Shown piece after piece: positions 45,060-53,723 of a stretch of DNA of 64,000 bases (position 1 is its first letter; each line of letters begins with the position of its first letter). The DNA lies in assembly GCF_020177375.1 (NCBI RefSeq), contig NZ_JAIWHV010000003.1:1-64000 (forward strand), in the 5' to 3' direction. The notes under the pieces were generated by a model, which was given only the letters and a program-made list of their open reading frames with translations, searched no databases and had not been told where the DNA came from. The position numbers and the translations under genes are program-made. The DNA comes from Saliphagus infecundisoli (GTDB lineage: Archaea; Halobacteriota; Halobacteria; Halobacteriales; Natrialbaceae).

Positions 45060-46637
45060 CTACCCCGTCGTCTCGAGCCCTGGGTCGGGTGCCTCGTAGA
45101 CGATCTCGCCGCCGACGACCGTCGCCACCACCTCGATCTCGTCGATCTCCTCCGGATGTTCGAAAGGGTCCCGATCGAGAACCACCGCGTCGGCGAGTTT
45201 GCCGGGCTCGAGGCTTCCCCGCTCGTCGGCGAACCCCGCATAGGCCCCGCCCCGGGTGTAGGCTCGCAGCGCCTCGCCCACCGACAGGCGCTGGGCGTCG
45301 TGGGGGGCGTTCACCGCGTGGTGGATCCCGTAGAGTGGACCGAACGGCATCGTGTCGCTGCCGAGGGCGAGACGAACACCGGCGTCGCGCATCGTCCGGA
45401 GACGGTTGTTCTCCCGGCGCCAGCGCTCGCCGAGGCGAGCCTCGTACAGCCCTCCCGGAGCCGACCACTGGAGGAAGTTCGGCTGCATGCTCGCGATCAC
45501 GTCCAGCTCCGCCATCCGCTCGATCTGGTCGTCGGTCGCGAGTTCGGCGTGCTCGATCCGGAGCCGGGGATCGTCCGTCTCGTAGGCGGGCAGGACCTCC
45601 TCGTAGGCGTCGAGGACGACCTCGATCGCCTTCGTGCCGATCGCGTGGGTCGCGATCGACTGGTTCGCCCGTGCCGCCGCGGCGAACGCCTCCCTGAGCC
45701 GATCGCGGTCGATCACGAACTGGCCGTCGTTGCCGGGGTCGTCGGCGAACTCGCCGTCGAGTTTCGCGCTTTGCGCGCCGATCGATCCGTCCGCAAACAC
45801 CTTCAAGCCCAGGATCGAGAGCCGGTCGTCGCCGAACCCGCTCGCGATCTCGAGGTCGGCGAGCGCGTCGCCCCGATCGACGTGGACGTAGTAGCCGACC
45901 CGGACCGGCAGGGCGTCCTCGCGCCAGGCCGAAAAGAGCGCGGCGTGAAACGGGTCCCCGGGCTCGTTGGGCGTCGCCATCCCGGCCATGTCGTAGACGG
46001 TCGTGATGCCGAGTTCGGCCGCTCGCCGGGCGCCCTTCTCGAGGACGGTCCGCGCTTTCTCCCGGTCGGGATAGGTCGCTTCGGTGACGCGGATCACCGC
46101 GTCCTCGACGACGACGCCGGTCGCCTCGCCGCCCTCCCGACGGACGTCGCCGTCCACGCCGTCGAGATCGACCCGCTCCAGCCCTGTGGCGTTCAGCGAG
46201 ACCGCGTGGCCGTCCACTCGTTTGGCGGCGATCGGGTGGGTCTCGCTCACGCCGTCGAGCTCCCCGCGGGTGAGCGGGTCGTCCTCGCCCGCGGGCCAGG
46301 TACTCTCGTCGTAACCGAACCCGAGCACCCAGTCGCCCGCCGCGGTATCCGCGGCGTTTTCGGCGAGCGCGGCGAGGGCCTCCTCCCGGTCGTCGGCGGC
46401 CGAGAGGTCGGTCTCGTGGAGGGCGATCCCGACCCACGGGAGGTGGGCGTGGGCGTCGACGAAGCCGGGAAGGACCGTCCGGCCCTCGAGGTCGATCGTC
46501 CGCTCGGCCGTCCCCCCGGCGAGGTCCGCGACTCTCCCGTCACGAAAGACGATCCCGTCGGCGGTCGACTCCTCCGTGGGCGAGCCGGCGAGCGTGTAGA
46601 CGGTCCCTCCCGAGAGCGCGAGCGAGTCTGCGTTCAT
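45060..46637 (-). CDS. YtcJ-like amidohydrolase (Amidohydro_3)
   Basis: Metal-dependent amidohydrolase of 525 aa. It has the N-terminal small beta domain, the metal-binding HxH (LPGFVDAHAHLPW), a barrel His (IATHAIGTKAIE), LRIEHAELATDDQ, and the catalytic Asp (LALGSDTMPFGPL). It closes with the small-domain segment GSLEPGKLADAVVLDRDPF. The family includes N-substituted formamide deformylases and other amidases; a deacylase for an N-acyl sugar or amino acid would suit the locus, but the substrate is unknown. The ATG at 46637 starts MNADSLALSGGTVYTL. A TATA-like TTACTAT lies upstream, indicating its own promoter. Confidence 0.88.
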   Translation of the reverse strand: MNADSLALSGGTVYTLAGSPTEESTADGIVFRDGRVADLAGGTAERTIDLEGRTVLPGFVDAHAHLPWVGIALHETDLSAADDREEALAALAENAADTAAGDWVLGFGYDESTWPAGEDDPLTRGELDGVSETHPIAAKRVDGHAVSLNATGLERVDLDGVDGDVRREGGEATGVVVEDAVIRVTEATYPDREKARTVLEKGARRAAELGITTVYDMAGMATPNEPGDPFHAALFSAWREDALPVRVGYYVHVDRGDALADLEIASGFGDDRLSILGLKVFADGSIGAQSAKLDGEFADDPGNDGQFVIDRDRLREAFAAAARANQSIATHAIGTKAIEVVLDAYEEVLPAYETDDPRLRIEHAELATDDQIERMAELDVIASMQPNFLQWSAPGGLYEARLGERWRRENNRLRTMRDAGVRLALGSDTMPFGPLYGIHHAVNAPHDAQRLSVGEALRAYTRGGAYAGFADERGSLEPGKLADAVVLDRDPFEHPEEIDEIEVVATVVGGEIVYEAPDPGLETTG

Positions 46638-46702
46638 ACCTCGAGTGCGAACGGGAAGATAGTAAGAATGGGGGTCCCGGCGGGCGGGCGACGGACGGGG
46701 GG

Positions 46703-47638
46703 CTATGCGGGTACGAGCAGTTCCTCCTCGCCGTCGACTCGTTCGAGGCATTCCTCGACGCGCTCGCGGTCCTCGGGGGCGAGGTCGACCAGGGGCTCCC
46801 TGACGGCCCCCCCGGAAAGCCCCCGGAGGTCCATCCCATACTTGACGGCGGGGACGTTCTTCGCGGCGCCGAAGGCGGGACCGCCCCCCGCTTCCGCCCG
46901 GAGGTCCTCGAAGGGACGCAGCAGGTCACGGAGCTCCCGGGCCCGGTTCCAGTCGCCTTCCTCGAGGGCGTCGTACAGCGCGAGGACGGGTCCGGGGATG
47001 AAGTTCCCGATCCCCGTGGTCAGCCCCTCGGCGCCCTCGAGGGCGTAGGCCGGGCCGTAGCGTTCGGCGACGCCGTTGAGCCAGATCACGTCGGTGATCG
47101 TCGACGCCAGTCGGGAAAACTCCGTGACGTCGTTGACCGCGTACTTCACGGCAACGACGTTCTCGATCCCGGCGACCGCTTCGAGGAGCCGATCGCTCAG
47201 GAGGGGGCCCCGCTTGTAGACGACGATCCCGAGGTCGGTCGACGCCGCAATTCGTCGATAATAGTCGATCAGCCCCTCCTCGTGGACGTAGGTGTGGCGG
47301 GGATACATCACCATCGCGGCGTCGGCGCCGGCGTCCTCGTAGGCGTCGATCAGTTCGATCGCTTCGCTGGTCGCGCCGCCGGCCCCGGCGACGACGGCGG
47401 CTTCGGCGGGGGCCGCGTCGACGGTCGCCTCGACGACCGCCGTGCGCTCGTCGTCGGTAAGCGAGTAGTATTCCCCCGTGTTCCCACACGGGATGAACAG
47501 GTCGGCGCCCGCCGCGGCGAGCGAGCCGACGTTCTCGGCGATCGCCTCGCGGTCGACCCGGTCGCCGCCTTCCGAAAAGGGCGTCGCCGTCGTGAACGCG
47601 ACTCCTCGCAAGTCCTCCCGAAGGGTCTCGTATCCCAT
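46703..47638 (-). CDS. DHDPS/KDG-type aldolase or dehydratase
   Basis: Class I lyase of the dihydrodipicolinate synthase superfamily, 311 aa. It has the CGNTGEYYSLTDDE phosphate/carboxylate loop, Tyr141 (VVYKRGP) and Schiff-base Lys165 (VAVKYAVND). The resemblance is closest to 5-dehydro-4-deoxyglucarate dehydratase or 2-keto-3-deoxy-sugar-acid aldolases (KdgD/YagE-like). This would complete a path from uronates or aldonates through the enolase-superfamily dehydratases encoded at 9625 and 10853. The ATG at 47638 (MGYETLREDLRGVAF) is chosen because the upstream in-frame part is basic and unrelated. It is divergent from the 161-aa gene. Confidence 0.87.
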   Translation of the reverse strand: MGYETLREDLRGVAFTTATPFSEGGDRVDREAIAENVGSLAAAGADLFIPCGNTGEYYSLTDDERTAVVEATVDAAPAEAAVVAGAGGATSEAIELIDAYEDAGADAAMVMYPRHTYVHEEGLIDYYRRIAASTDLGIVVYKRGPLLSDRLLEAVAGIENVVAVKYAVNDVTEFSRLASTITDVIWLNGVAERYGPAYALEGAEGLTTGIGNFIPGPVLALYDALEEGDWNRARELRDLLRPFEDLRAEAGGGPAFGAAKNVPAVKYGMDLRGLSGGAVREPLVDLAPEDRERVEECLERVDGEEELLVPA

Positions 47639-47769
47639 CTCTGAGCCAACGGTTCGCAAGGGGGAATCATTATCGTTCCGGTTCGGGCGGTCCTCGCGGG
47701 AGGCCGCCGAACCCATCAGCGATCCGTAGAGTCGGGAGCTATAAGCCGCTCGCGGCCCAGAGCGGTCGT

Positions 47770-48255
47770 ATGTACGTGTTCGCCGTCGGTAGTGACACTG
47801 CTGTCGGCGGGCCAATCCCCATCGAGTGGCTCGAGGGGCTGGCCCGCGGGACCGACCACGAGGTGTGGGCGACCGGCGACCAGTCGCTCGCCCGGGAGAC
47901 GGGGATTCCCGGCGACGACGAGGCCCTCGCTCGCTACCGGGAGCGGTGGGGCGATCCCACGGACCACGCCGAGGACTGGCTCGTCGGCGAGGAGTGGGCC
48001 GATCGCCCGCCGACCGCCCCCGATCCGGACGTCGTGACCGCCCTCGCGGCCTACGAGCGGGAGGGCCATCCCCTCGCGGGCCACCAGCACCTGCGGCTCC
48101 TGTCGGCGCTGTTTCCCGACGCCGACCACGTCGCCGTCCGCGACCGCGACGTCGACTATCTCGAGGGCTGGCGCTCGTACTACCCCTGGGAGTTCAGGGC
48201 CGCCATCGAGGACGGACTGGTCGACATCGAACACCCCCTGGAGGCGCCGCGATGA
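47770..48255 (+). CDS. Uncharacterised 161-aa acidic protein, translationally coupled to the propeller gene
   Basis: I do not recognise this protein. It is soluble and acidic, and begins MYVFAVGSDTAVGGPIPIEWL with ATGDQSLARETGIPGDDEAL after it, a pattern loosely like the start of a small alpha/beta (HAD- or Rossmann-like) domain. It continues with HQHLRLLSALFPDADHVAVRDRDVDYLEGWRSYYPWEFR. The stop overlaps the next ATG (ATGA), so it is expressed with the beta-propeller protein. TATA-like CTATAAG about 35 nt upstream supports the start. The tight coupling to a putative polysaccharide enzyme is the only functional hint. Confidence 0.7.
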   Translation: MYVFAVGSDTAVGGPIPIEWLEGLARGTDHEVWATGDQSLARETGIPGDDEALARYRERWGDPTDHAEDWLVGEEWADRPPTAPDPDVVTALAAYEREGHPLAGHQHLRLLSALFPDADHVAVRDRDVDYLEGWRSYYPWEFRAAIEDGLVDIEHPLEAPR

Positions 48256-50063
48256 CCGGCGAACCGGACCGCTCGCGGGGACTGCTCGGCCACTGGGAGG
48301 AGGTCTCTCCCGGCGGGATCGTCCGGGACCGATCGCCGGAGGGAAACGACGGCAACTACGGGATCGACGCGCGCTGGATCTGGTTTACGAACCCGCGGGC
48401 GACCTTCCACGCGGGCGAGCGCGAGGCGACCTATCTCGCGTACCTCGGCGGCCCCACCGGCCGGGACGTCGTGGTCGGGGCCTACGATCACGACCGGGAG
48501 AGCCTCGAGTCGACCGTCGTCGAACGCGACTTTTCTCCCGACGACCACACGAACCCCTCGCTCGCGCTCCGGGCCGACGGCCGCCTGCTCGTGTTCTGGG
48601 GCGGGCACAACGGCGAGTCGATCCGCTACACCGTCTCGTGTGAGCCCGAGAGCGTGGCGGGGTTCGGCCCGCCCCGCCGGCTCGAGGGCGAGAGCGTCAC
48701 CTACCCGAACCCGATCCGGTCGCCCGACGGCGACTCCCTCCTGCTGTTCTATCGGGACCGGATCTACACCCGCGACGCGACCGACGACGAGTACGGCTAC
48801 ATGGGCGACGGCAACTGTTATCTCCGCCGGTCGGACGACGAGGGCGCGACCTGGGGCGACCCCACGCTCCTGGCGGTCCCGCCGGAAGGCCACTACTCGC
48901 TGTACGCTCTCCCCGCCCGCGGCCCCGGGGCGATCCACCTCTTTTTCACCGACGCCGAGCGCGGCGGCGACGCCCCCAAGTGGAACGTCATGTACGCGAA
49001 GCTCTGCGACGGCCGGCTCTACGCGGCCGACGACACCCTGCTGGGCGATCCCGAGGAAGCGCCACTCGAGAAGGAGGATCTCGAGACCGTCTACGACTCG
49101 CATGCGCCCGGGAACCACCACGCCTGGCTCTGGGACTGCGCGGTCGACTCCGAGGGGAGGCCGGTCGTCGCCTACGCGACGTTCCCCTCGACGCTCGCCC
49201 ACGAGTACCGCTACGCCCGCTGGACGGGCGAGGAGTGGGCCGACCACCCCATCGCGGACGCGGGCCCCTACATCGCGCGGCGACCGATCGAACTCCACTA
49301 CTCGGGCGGGCTCTCGATCGATCGTTCGAATCCGAGCGTCGTCTACGGCTGCGTGGCCCGCGGGCGGAACCGATCGGAGGGAAGCGTCCTCACCCGGTTC
49401 GAGACCGATACTGGGGGGAGAACCTGGTCCTCGACGACCGTCGGCCGGGACCGGCCCGGCTGGGACCTCCGGCCCGTGGTCCCGCGAAACGCGAGCGAAG
49501 AGCTCCCGGTGCTCTGGCTCGCCGGCTCGTACGACCACATGGACACCTCCCAGACCGTCCTCCGGGGGCTGCCGACCGACCGTCACGGTGGCCCGCTCGC
49601 GGGCGACGGCCGCCGCGGCGTCGACCTGGGGCTCGCTCCCTACGGTCCGCGGACCTTCGCCGACGGGCTCACCGTCGCCGCCTCGATCCGCCTCGAGGAC
49701 CTCGACTCGCCGGGCACGGTCGCGAATCTGGGGAGCGCTACCCTCGAGGTCGGCGACGGGAGGATCGAGTTCGGGCTCGAGGGTCCCGACGGGAAGAGAG
49801 CGGTTCCCTGGGACGTCGCGAGCGAGGGCGAGCGGTACCACGTCGCCGGCACCTGGAACGGCGACCGGCTCGCGCTCGCCGTCGACGGCGAGTACGTCGC
49901 CGAGACCGCTTTCGGGGGACCGATCGGCGGCGGGGAGCGGGAAAGCTGGACGCTGCTGAAAGGCGAGTACCTGTTCGATCGGGGGTTCGAGGGGCGGGTC
50001 TCGGACGTCAGGCTCTACCGGCGGGCGCTGTCGGCGGGGGAGATCCGGGCACTGGCGGGCTGA
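48252..50063 (+). CDS. BNR_4-type beta-propeller protein with LamG-like C-terminal domain, possible polysaccharide lyase
   Basis: A 603-aa protein without signal peptide. Residues about 30-420 form a BNR_4-type propeller with DDHTNPSLALRADG (His99), FWGGHN (His119), YPNPIRSPDGDSLLLFYR, SDDEGATW and GNHHAWLWD. The C-terminal part (about 440-603), with TVAASIRLEDLDSPG and GRVSDVRLYRRALSAGEIRAL, is a concanavalin-like LamG_3 domain. Propeller-type ulvan lyases (PL24/PL25) share this BNR_4 fold and keep two functional His about 20 residues apart near the start; the same spacing is seen here, but activity is an inference. It starts in an ATGA overlap with the 161-aa gene. Confidence 0.78.
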   Translation: MTGEPDRSRGLLGHWEEVSPGGIVRDRSPEGNDGNYGIDARWIWFTNPRATFHAGEREATYLAYLGGPTGRDVVVGAYDHDRESLESTVVERDFSPDDHTNPSLALRADGRLLVFWGGHNGESIRYTVSCEPESVAGFGPPRRLEGESVTYPNPIRSPDGDSLLLFYRDRIYTRDATDDEYGYMGDGNCYLRRSDDEGATWGDPTLLAVPPEGHYSLYALPARGPGAIHLFFTDAERGGDAPKWNVMYAKLCDGRLYAADDTLLGDPEEAPLEKEDLETVYDSHAPGNHHAWLWDCAVDSEGRPVVAYATFPSTLAHEYRYARWTGEEWADHPIADAGPYIARRPIELHYSGGLSIDRSNPSVVYGCVARGRNRSEGSVLTRFETDTGGRTWSSTTVGRDRPGWDLRPVVPRNASEELPVLWLAGSYDHMDTSQTVLRGLPTDRHGGPLAGDGRRGVDLGLAPYGPRTFADGLTVAASIRLEDLDSPGTVANLGSATLEVGDGRIEFGLEGPDGKRAVPWDVASEGERYHVAGTWNGDRLALAVDGEYVAETAFGGPIGGGERESWTLLKGEYLFDRGFEGRVSDVRLYRRALSAGEIRALAG

Positions 50064-50126
50064 TTCTCCCGGAGGGGAGCGGCGTGGGATCGAAGCGTAC
50101 AAGGGGGAAAGCGAGTTGGGGGAGGT

Positions 50127-51098
50127 ATGGAGATCGGATTCATCGGAGCCGGCAAGATGGCCGGCACCCTCATGGAGAAGGTAGACGGCTACGACGGCGC
50201 GCGGGTCACGGCCGTCTGTGACGTAGACGAGGACGCGGCCCGCGAGGCAGCCGAGCCCCGCGAGGCCGCGGCGTACGCCGACCACACGGACCTCTACGAG
50301 GGGGCCGACCTCGACGCCGTCGTCGTCGCGATCCCGCCATTTGCCTACGACGACCAGGTGACGAGGGCGGCCGAACGCGGGATCGACGTCTTCGTCGAGA
50401 AGCCCGTGGCTCTCCGGGTCGAACAGGGAGAAGAAACCCTCGACGCGATCGAGGAGGCCGGAATCGTCAGCGGGACGGGCTACGTCTTCCGGTACGACGG
50501 GATCACCGAGCGCGCCCGCGAACTGCTCGAAGACCGCGAGATATCGCTGCTCGCGGGCCGGTACTGGAGCGGCCTGCTCGCGAGCTCGTGGGGGAACGAA
50601 CTCGAGCTCTCGGGCGGGGAAATCGTCACCCGAACCACCCACATCTACGACATGGCCCGATACCTCGCCGGCGACGTGGACCGCGTCTCGGCGGCGAGCA
50701 CCGACCGGATCGGGACCGAGGAGATCGACTACCCCGATGCGACGACCGCGACCCTGGAACACGAAAACGGCGTCGTCACCACGGTCTCCTCGGGGGTCAC
50801 CTCGCCGACGTGGACGGCCGAACTCGACGTCCTCGGCGACGATCTCCACCTCCATCTCGACTACCCCTCCCAGACGCTCACCGGCCAGGTCGGCCCCGAG
50901 GCGATCGACTACCACGCGCCGACCGACCGCTACGGCCGCGAGATCGAGACGTTCCTCGAGGCCGTCGAGCGGGGCGACCCCGACCACGTCCGGTCGGACT
51001 ACGCCGACGCCCTCCGGACGCTGTCGGTGAACTGGACCGTCATCGACGCCGCCGCGGACGGCGAGCCCGCGGCCGTCGGCGAGACCCGCCGCTCCTGA
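50127..51098 (+). CDS. Gfo/Idh/MocA-family dehydrogenase (second of three)
   Basis: A 323-aa dehydrogenase with the Rossmann motif GFIGAGKMAG, the AIPPFAYDDQVTRAAERGIDV segment, EKP (FVEKPVALRV), and HxxD-type HIYDMARYLAGDV in the substrate domain. It probably oxidises a sugar or sugar acid derived from the imported glycan. It lies 63 nt after the propeller gene on the same strand. A GGGGAGGT sequence touches the ATG, too close to act as a normal ribosome-binding site, so the message may be leaderless or coupled. Confidence 0.88.
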   Translation: MEIGFIGAGKMAGTLMEKVDGYDGARVTAVCDVDEDAAREAAEPREAAAYADHTDLYEGADLDAVVVAIPPFAYDDQVTRAAERGIDVFVEKPVALRVEQGEETLDAIEEAGIVSGTGYVFRYDGITERARELLEDREISLLAGRYWSGLLASSWGNELELSGGEIVTRTTHIYDMARYLAGDVDRVSAASTDRIGTEEIDYPDATTATLEHENGVVTTVSSGVTSPTWTAELDVLGDDLHLHLDYPSQTLTGQVGPEAIDYHAPTDRYGREIETFLEAVERGDPDHVRSDYADALRTLSVNWTVIDAAADGEPAAVGETRRS

Positions 51099-51567
51099 CC
51101 GGGCCTCAATACCGTCCCGTCCGGACGACAATCACGAACGATCGCCAACGACCGACCCGTTCGTTTTACTCCTCCAAACGGATCCCGTGAGGTGTTCACG
51201 ACGACCGGGCGGGACCTGCCCCGATCGATTACAACCGTACGGTTGTCATTGTATCGTGGTCCCTCTCGAAGAAATCCGTCGAGCGGTCGGCACGCCCGGC
51301 GAGATCACCCGTTCGGGCCGGACGGTCGGTGTTTTCCCTTCCAAAACGATTCGTCCCTCTCGATCGGCGGATCGGTTCGAGACGGGTCGAACTATCGATC
51401 GGTCGTCGGACGCGCCGACGCGAATACCCGAGACGTTTCACGACGTCAAACGAAATCTCGACCGGTCGCCGGGGGATCCATCACAACTTACATTACGGCG
51501 GGGTCCGTCGATTCGGACGAACGGCTATGCAGGAGTGTCCCACGGTCCAGTCCGAGGTGGGTTCGGC
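51099..51567. other. 469-bp intergenic region with palindrome copy 3
   Basis: I see no supported gene. The region contains the 20-bp palindrome (51229-51248), followed by GTATCGTGGTC (51251-51261) and an inverted repeat CTCGA...TCGAG (51265-51283). A ribosome-binding-site-like GAGGTGGG (51554-51561) lies before the GTG of the flavin monooxygenase gene. A leader of some 300 nt would be unusual beside the mostly leaderless genes here. Confidence 0.45.
51229..51248. promoter_or_regulatory. 20-bp palindrome, copy 3 (candidate operator)
   Basis: TTACAACCGTACGGTTGTCA contains the perfect 16-bp palindrome ACAACCGTACGGTTGT. It is the best-conserved of the three copies and shares downstream sequence with copy 2. 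Confidence 0.55.
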
Positions 51568-52551
51568 GTGAAGTTCGGCGTCTTCTTGAACCAGTACTAC
51601 ACGCCCGAGAGCGGGTTCGAGGTCACCGACCTCTACGAACAGGTCGAACTGATGGAGCGGGTCGGGTTCGACGGCGCCGCCGTCGGCGAGCGCCACGTCC
51701 ACGAGGAGGGGTTCGCGGAGGCGATCACCACCCTCTCGGCGATCGCCGCCCGGACCGAGCGCCTCGAGCTTGCGACGATGGCGCTGCTGCCAATGTGCTA
51801 CGATCCGATCCGTCTCGCCGAGCAGGTCGCGATGATCGACCGCCTCTCGGACGGTCGGATGCACTTTGGCGCCGCGATCGGCTACCGCGAGCGCGAGCTC
51901 GAGGCCTTCGGCGTCGACCTCGAGGGCCGCTCGAAGACGTTCATCGAGTCGCTCTCCCTGCTCAAACGGCTCTGGAGCGAGGAGTCGGTGAGCCACGACG
52001 GCCCCGAGTGGACCGTCGAGGACGTCTTCGTCTCGCCCCGTCCCGAGGAGATGCCCGTCTGGATCGGCGGCCACGCCGATGTCGCGATCAAGCGGGCGGC
52101 CTACCGCGGCGACGGCTGGATCGCCAGCGCCTCCTCGACGACCGAGGACCTGAAACACCAGATCGGGGTCTACGAGGACGCCCTGGACGAGTTCGGCGAG
52201 AATCGGGATGATCACGAGGTCGTCCTGATGCGCGACTGCTTCGTCGCCGACTCCGTCGCCGACGCCCGCGAGACGATCGAGCCCTATCTGCTGCGGATGT
52301 ACGAGTGGTACGCCCGCTGGGGCCAGACCTACATGGACGAACACGAGGTTGAGGTCGATTACGACGACCTCGAGGAGAAGTTCGTTATCGGCTCGCCCGA
52401 CGAGTGCGTCGACCAGCTCCGGGTCTACGAGGACCTCGGCGTCGACCAGGTCTACCTCCGGTGTCAGTTCCCCGGCCAGCCACAGGACGTCACCCTCGAG
52501 ACGGTAGAGCGGTTCGGCCGCGAGGTCATGCCCGCCATGGAGGCGCGATGA
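51568..52551 (+). CDS. LLM-class flavin-dependent oxidoreductase (luciferase-like)
   Basis: A 327-aa bacterial luciferase-like monooxygenase, TIM-barrel fold, expected to use reduced FMN or F420. Landmarks: KFGVFLNQYYTPESG at the N-terminus, GFDGAAVGERHVHEEGF, ALLPMCYDPIRLAEQVAMIDRLSDGRMHFGAAIGY, VFVSPRPEEMPVWIGGHA and VIGSPDECVDQL. The start is GTG at 51568, supported by GAGGTG 9 nt upstream; a longer frame to 51187 is open but unrelated to the family. It overlaps the following dehydrogenase gene by ATGA, so the two form an operon. The substrate is unknown. Confidence 0.88.
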   Translation: MKFGVFLNQYYTPESGFEVTDLYEQVELMERVGFDGAAVGERHVHEEGFAEAITTLSAIAARTERLELATMALLPMCYDPIRLAEQVAMIDRLSDGRMHFGAAIGYRERELEAFGVDLEGRSKTFIESLSLLKRLWSEESVSHDGPEWTVEDVFVSPRPEEMPVWIGGHADVAIKRAAYRGDGWIASASSTTEDLKHQIGVYEDALDEFGENRDDHEVVLMRDCFVADSVADARETIEPYLLRMYEWYARWGQTYMDEHEVEVDYDDLEEKFVIGSPDECVDQLRVYEDLGVDQVYLRCQFPGQPQDVTLETVERFGREVMPAMEAR

Positions 52552-53618
52552 GCTCCGTGAAGGCGCCGACCGTCGGCTACGTCGGCCTCGACCACCACCA
52601 CGCCGAACCCTACCTCCAGACGCTTTCGACGCTGCCGGCGACGGTCGTCGCGGCCTGCGAGCCAAACCCCGCGTTCGACGCCGACGGCGTCGATGCCCTC
52701 GACGACGTCCCCGTCTACGGCGACGTGGAGACGTTGCTGGCGCGGGAGTCCCCCGACGTCGTCTTCCTCACGCTCCCGAACCGCGACACCCCCGACGCGA
52801 TCCGCCGGGCCGTCGCCGCCGGCTGTGACGTCTTCACCGAGAAGCCCGCCGCGCGCACTGCGGGGGAACTCGAGGCTCTCAGGGACGACCTCCCGGCGTC
52901 CGCGACGGTCTGTGTCTCCTACCCCTGGCAATCGCACCCCATCGCCCGCGAACTCCGCGATCGGGTCGATGATGGCTTCTTCGGGGAGATGCGCGCGTTC
53001 GACGCGCGTTTCATCGCCTCGAAGCTCGACTACCGGGACGCCGACCACTTCATCTTCGACCCCGACGCGAGCCGCGGGGGGATCCTCCAGTGGCTCGGCA
53101 TCCACTGGCTTCAGTTGTTCACCCGGCTGCTCGAGGCCCCGATCCGGCGGGTCAACGCCGCTACGACCGCCGGCACCGACGGCGTCGCCGTCGAGGACGG
53201 CGTCTCCCTCCAGCTCGAAACCGCCACCGGCGGCCTGGGCACCCTCCAGGCGGGCTACTACCTCGCGGAGGGCGTCTACGACACCCGCTTCGACCTCTAC
53301 GGCGAGGACGGCGCCAGCCGCTGGGACCCGATGGGCCGGGAGTTCGGCTTCACCGGCGAGACGAGCCTCGAGCTCGAGGACTCCGGCGGCCGATGGGGTG
53401 CGACGCCCCACCGGACGATCACCCACGACTACGAGCCCGCACCGGGCTACGGCGGCTCGTGGGGCCGCGAGTTCGTCGAGGCGTTTTTCGACTCCCGGGC
53501 CGGCGGCGAGCCGCCCGTGACCGTCGGCGACGCCCTCGACGTGCTCAGGATCACGGACGCGGCCTACGATTCCGCCCGGACCGGGGAGTGGGTCGAGGTG
53601 GCCGGTACCGACCACTGA
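52548..53618 (+). CDS. Gfo/Idh/MocA-family dehydrogenase-like protein (third of three)
   Basis: A 356-aa protein of the Gfo/Idh/MocA fold. The dinucleotide loop is degenerate (VGYVGLDHHHAEPYL instead of GxGxxG), but TLPNRDTPDAIRRAVAAGCDV, the EKP motif (FTEKPAA) and the C-terminal sheet domain are clear; GIHWLQLFTRLLEAP stands where HxxD usually lies. Loss of the Gly loop may mean a weaker or different cofactor mode. It starts in an ATGA overlap with the flavin monooxygenase gene and is presumably translated with it. Confidence 0.85.
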   Translation: MSSVKAPTVGYVGLDHHHAEPYLQTLSTLPATVVAACEPNPAFDADGVDALDDVPVYGDVETLLARESPDVVFLTLPNRDTPDAIRRAVAAGCDVFTEKPAARTAGELEALRDDLPASATVCVSYPWQSHPIARELRDRVDDGFFGEMRAFDARFIASKLDYRDADHFIFDPDASRGGILQWLGIHWLQLFTRLLEAPIRRVNAATTAGTDGVAVEDGVSLQLETATGGLGTLQAGYYLAEGVYDTRFDLYGEDGASRWDPMGREFGFTGETSLELEDSGGRWGATPHRTITHDYEPAPGYGGSWGREFVEAFFDSRAGGEPPVTVGDALDVLRITDAAYDSARTGEWVEVAGTDH

Positions 53619-53723
53619 TACGGTCGGAGGAAAGTCATTGCACCCCCGATCGCGACCCGTTGGGGCGATCGACCGGTACACCGTTTCTTCCGGCCGTATG
53701 ACCCTCGACCCGACCTCGCCGGA

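Noticed and set aside
48180-51131. 983-codon open frame on the - strand across the propeller and dehydrogenase genes
   Set aside because: It spans two well-supported + strand genes and their intergenic gap, and its composition is that of an antisense shadow.
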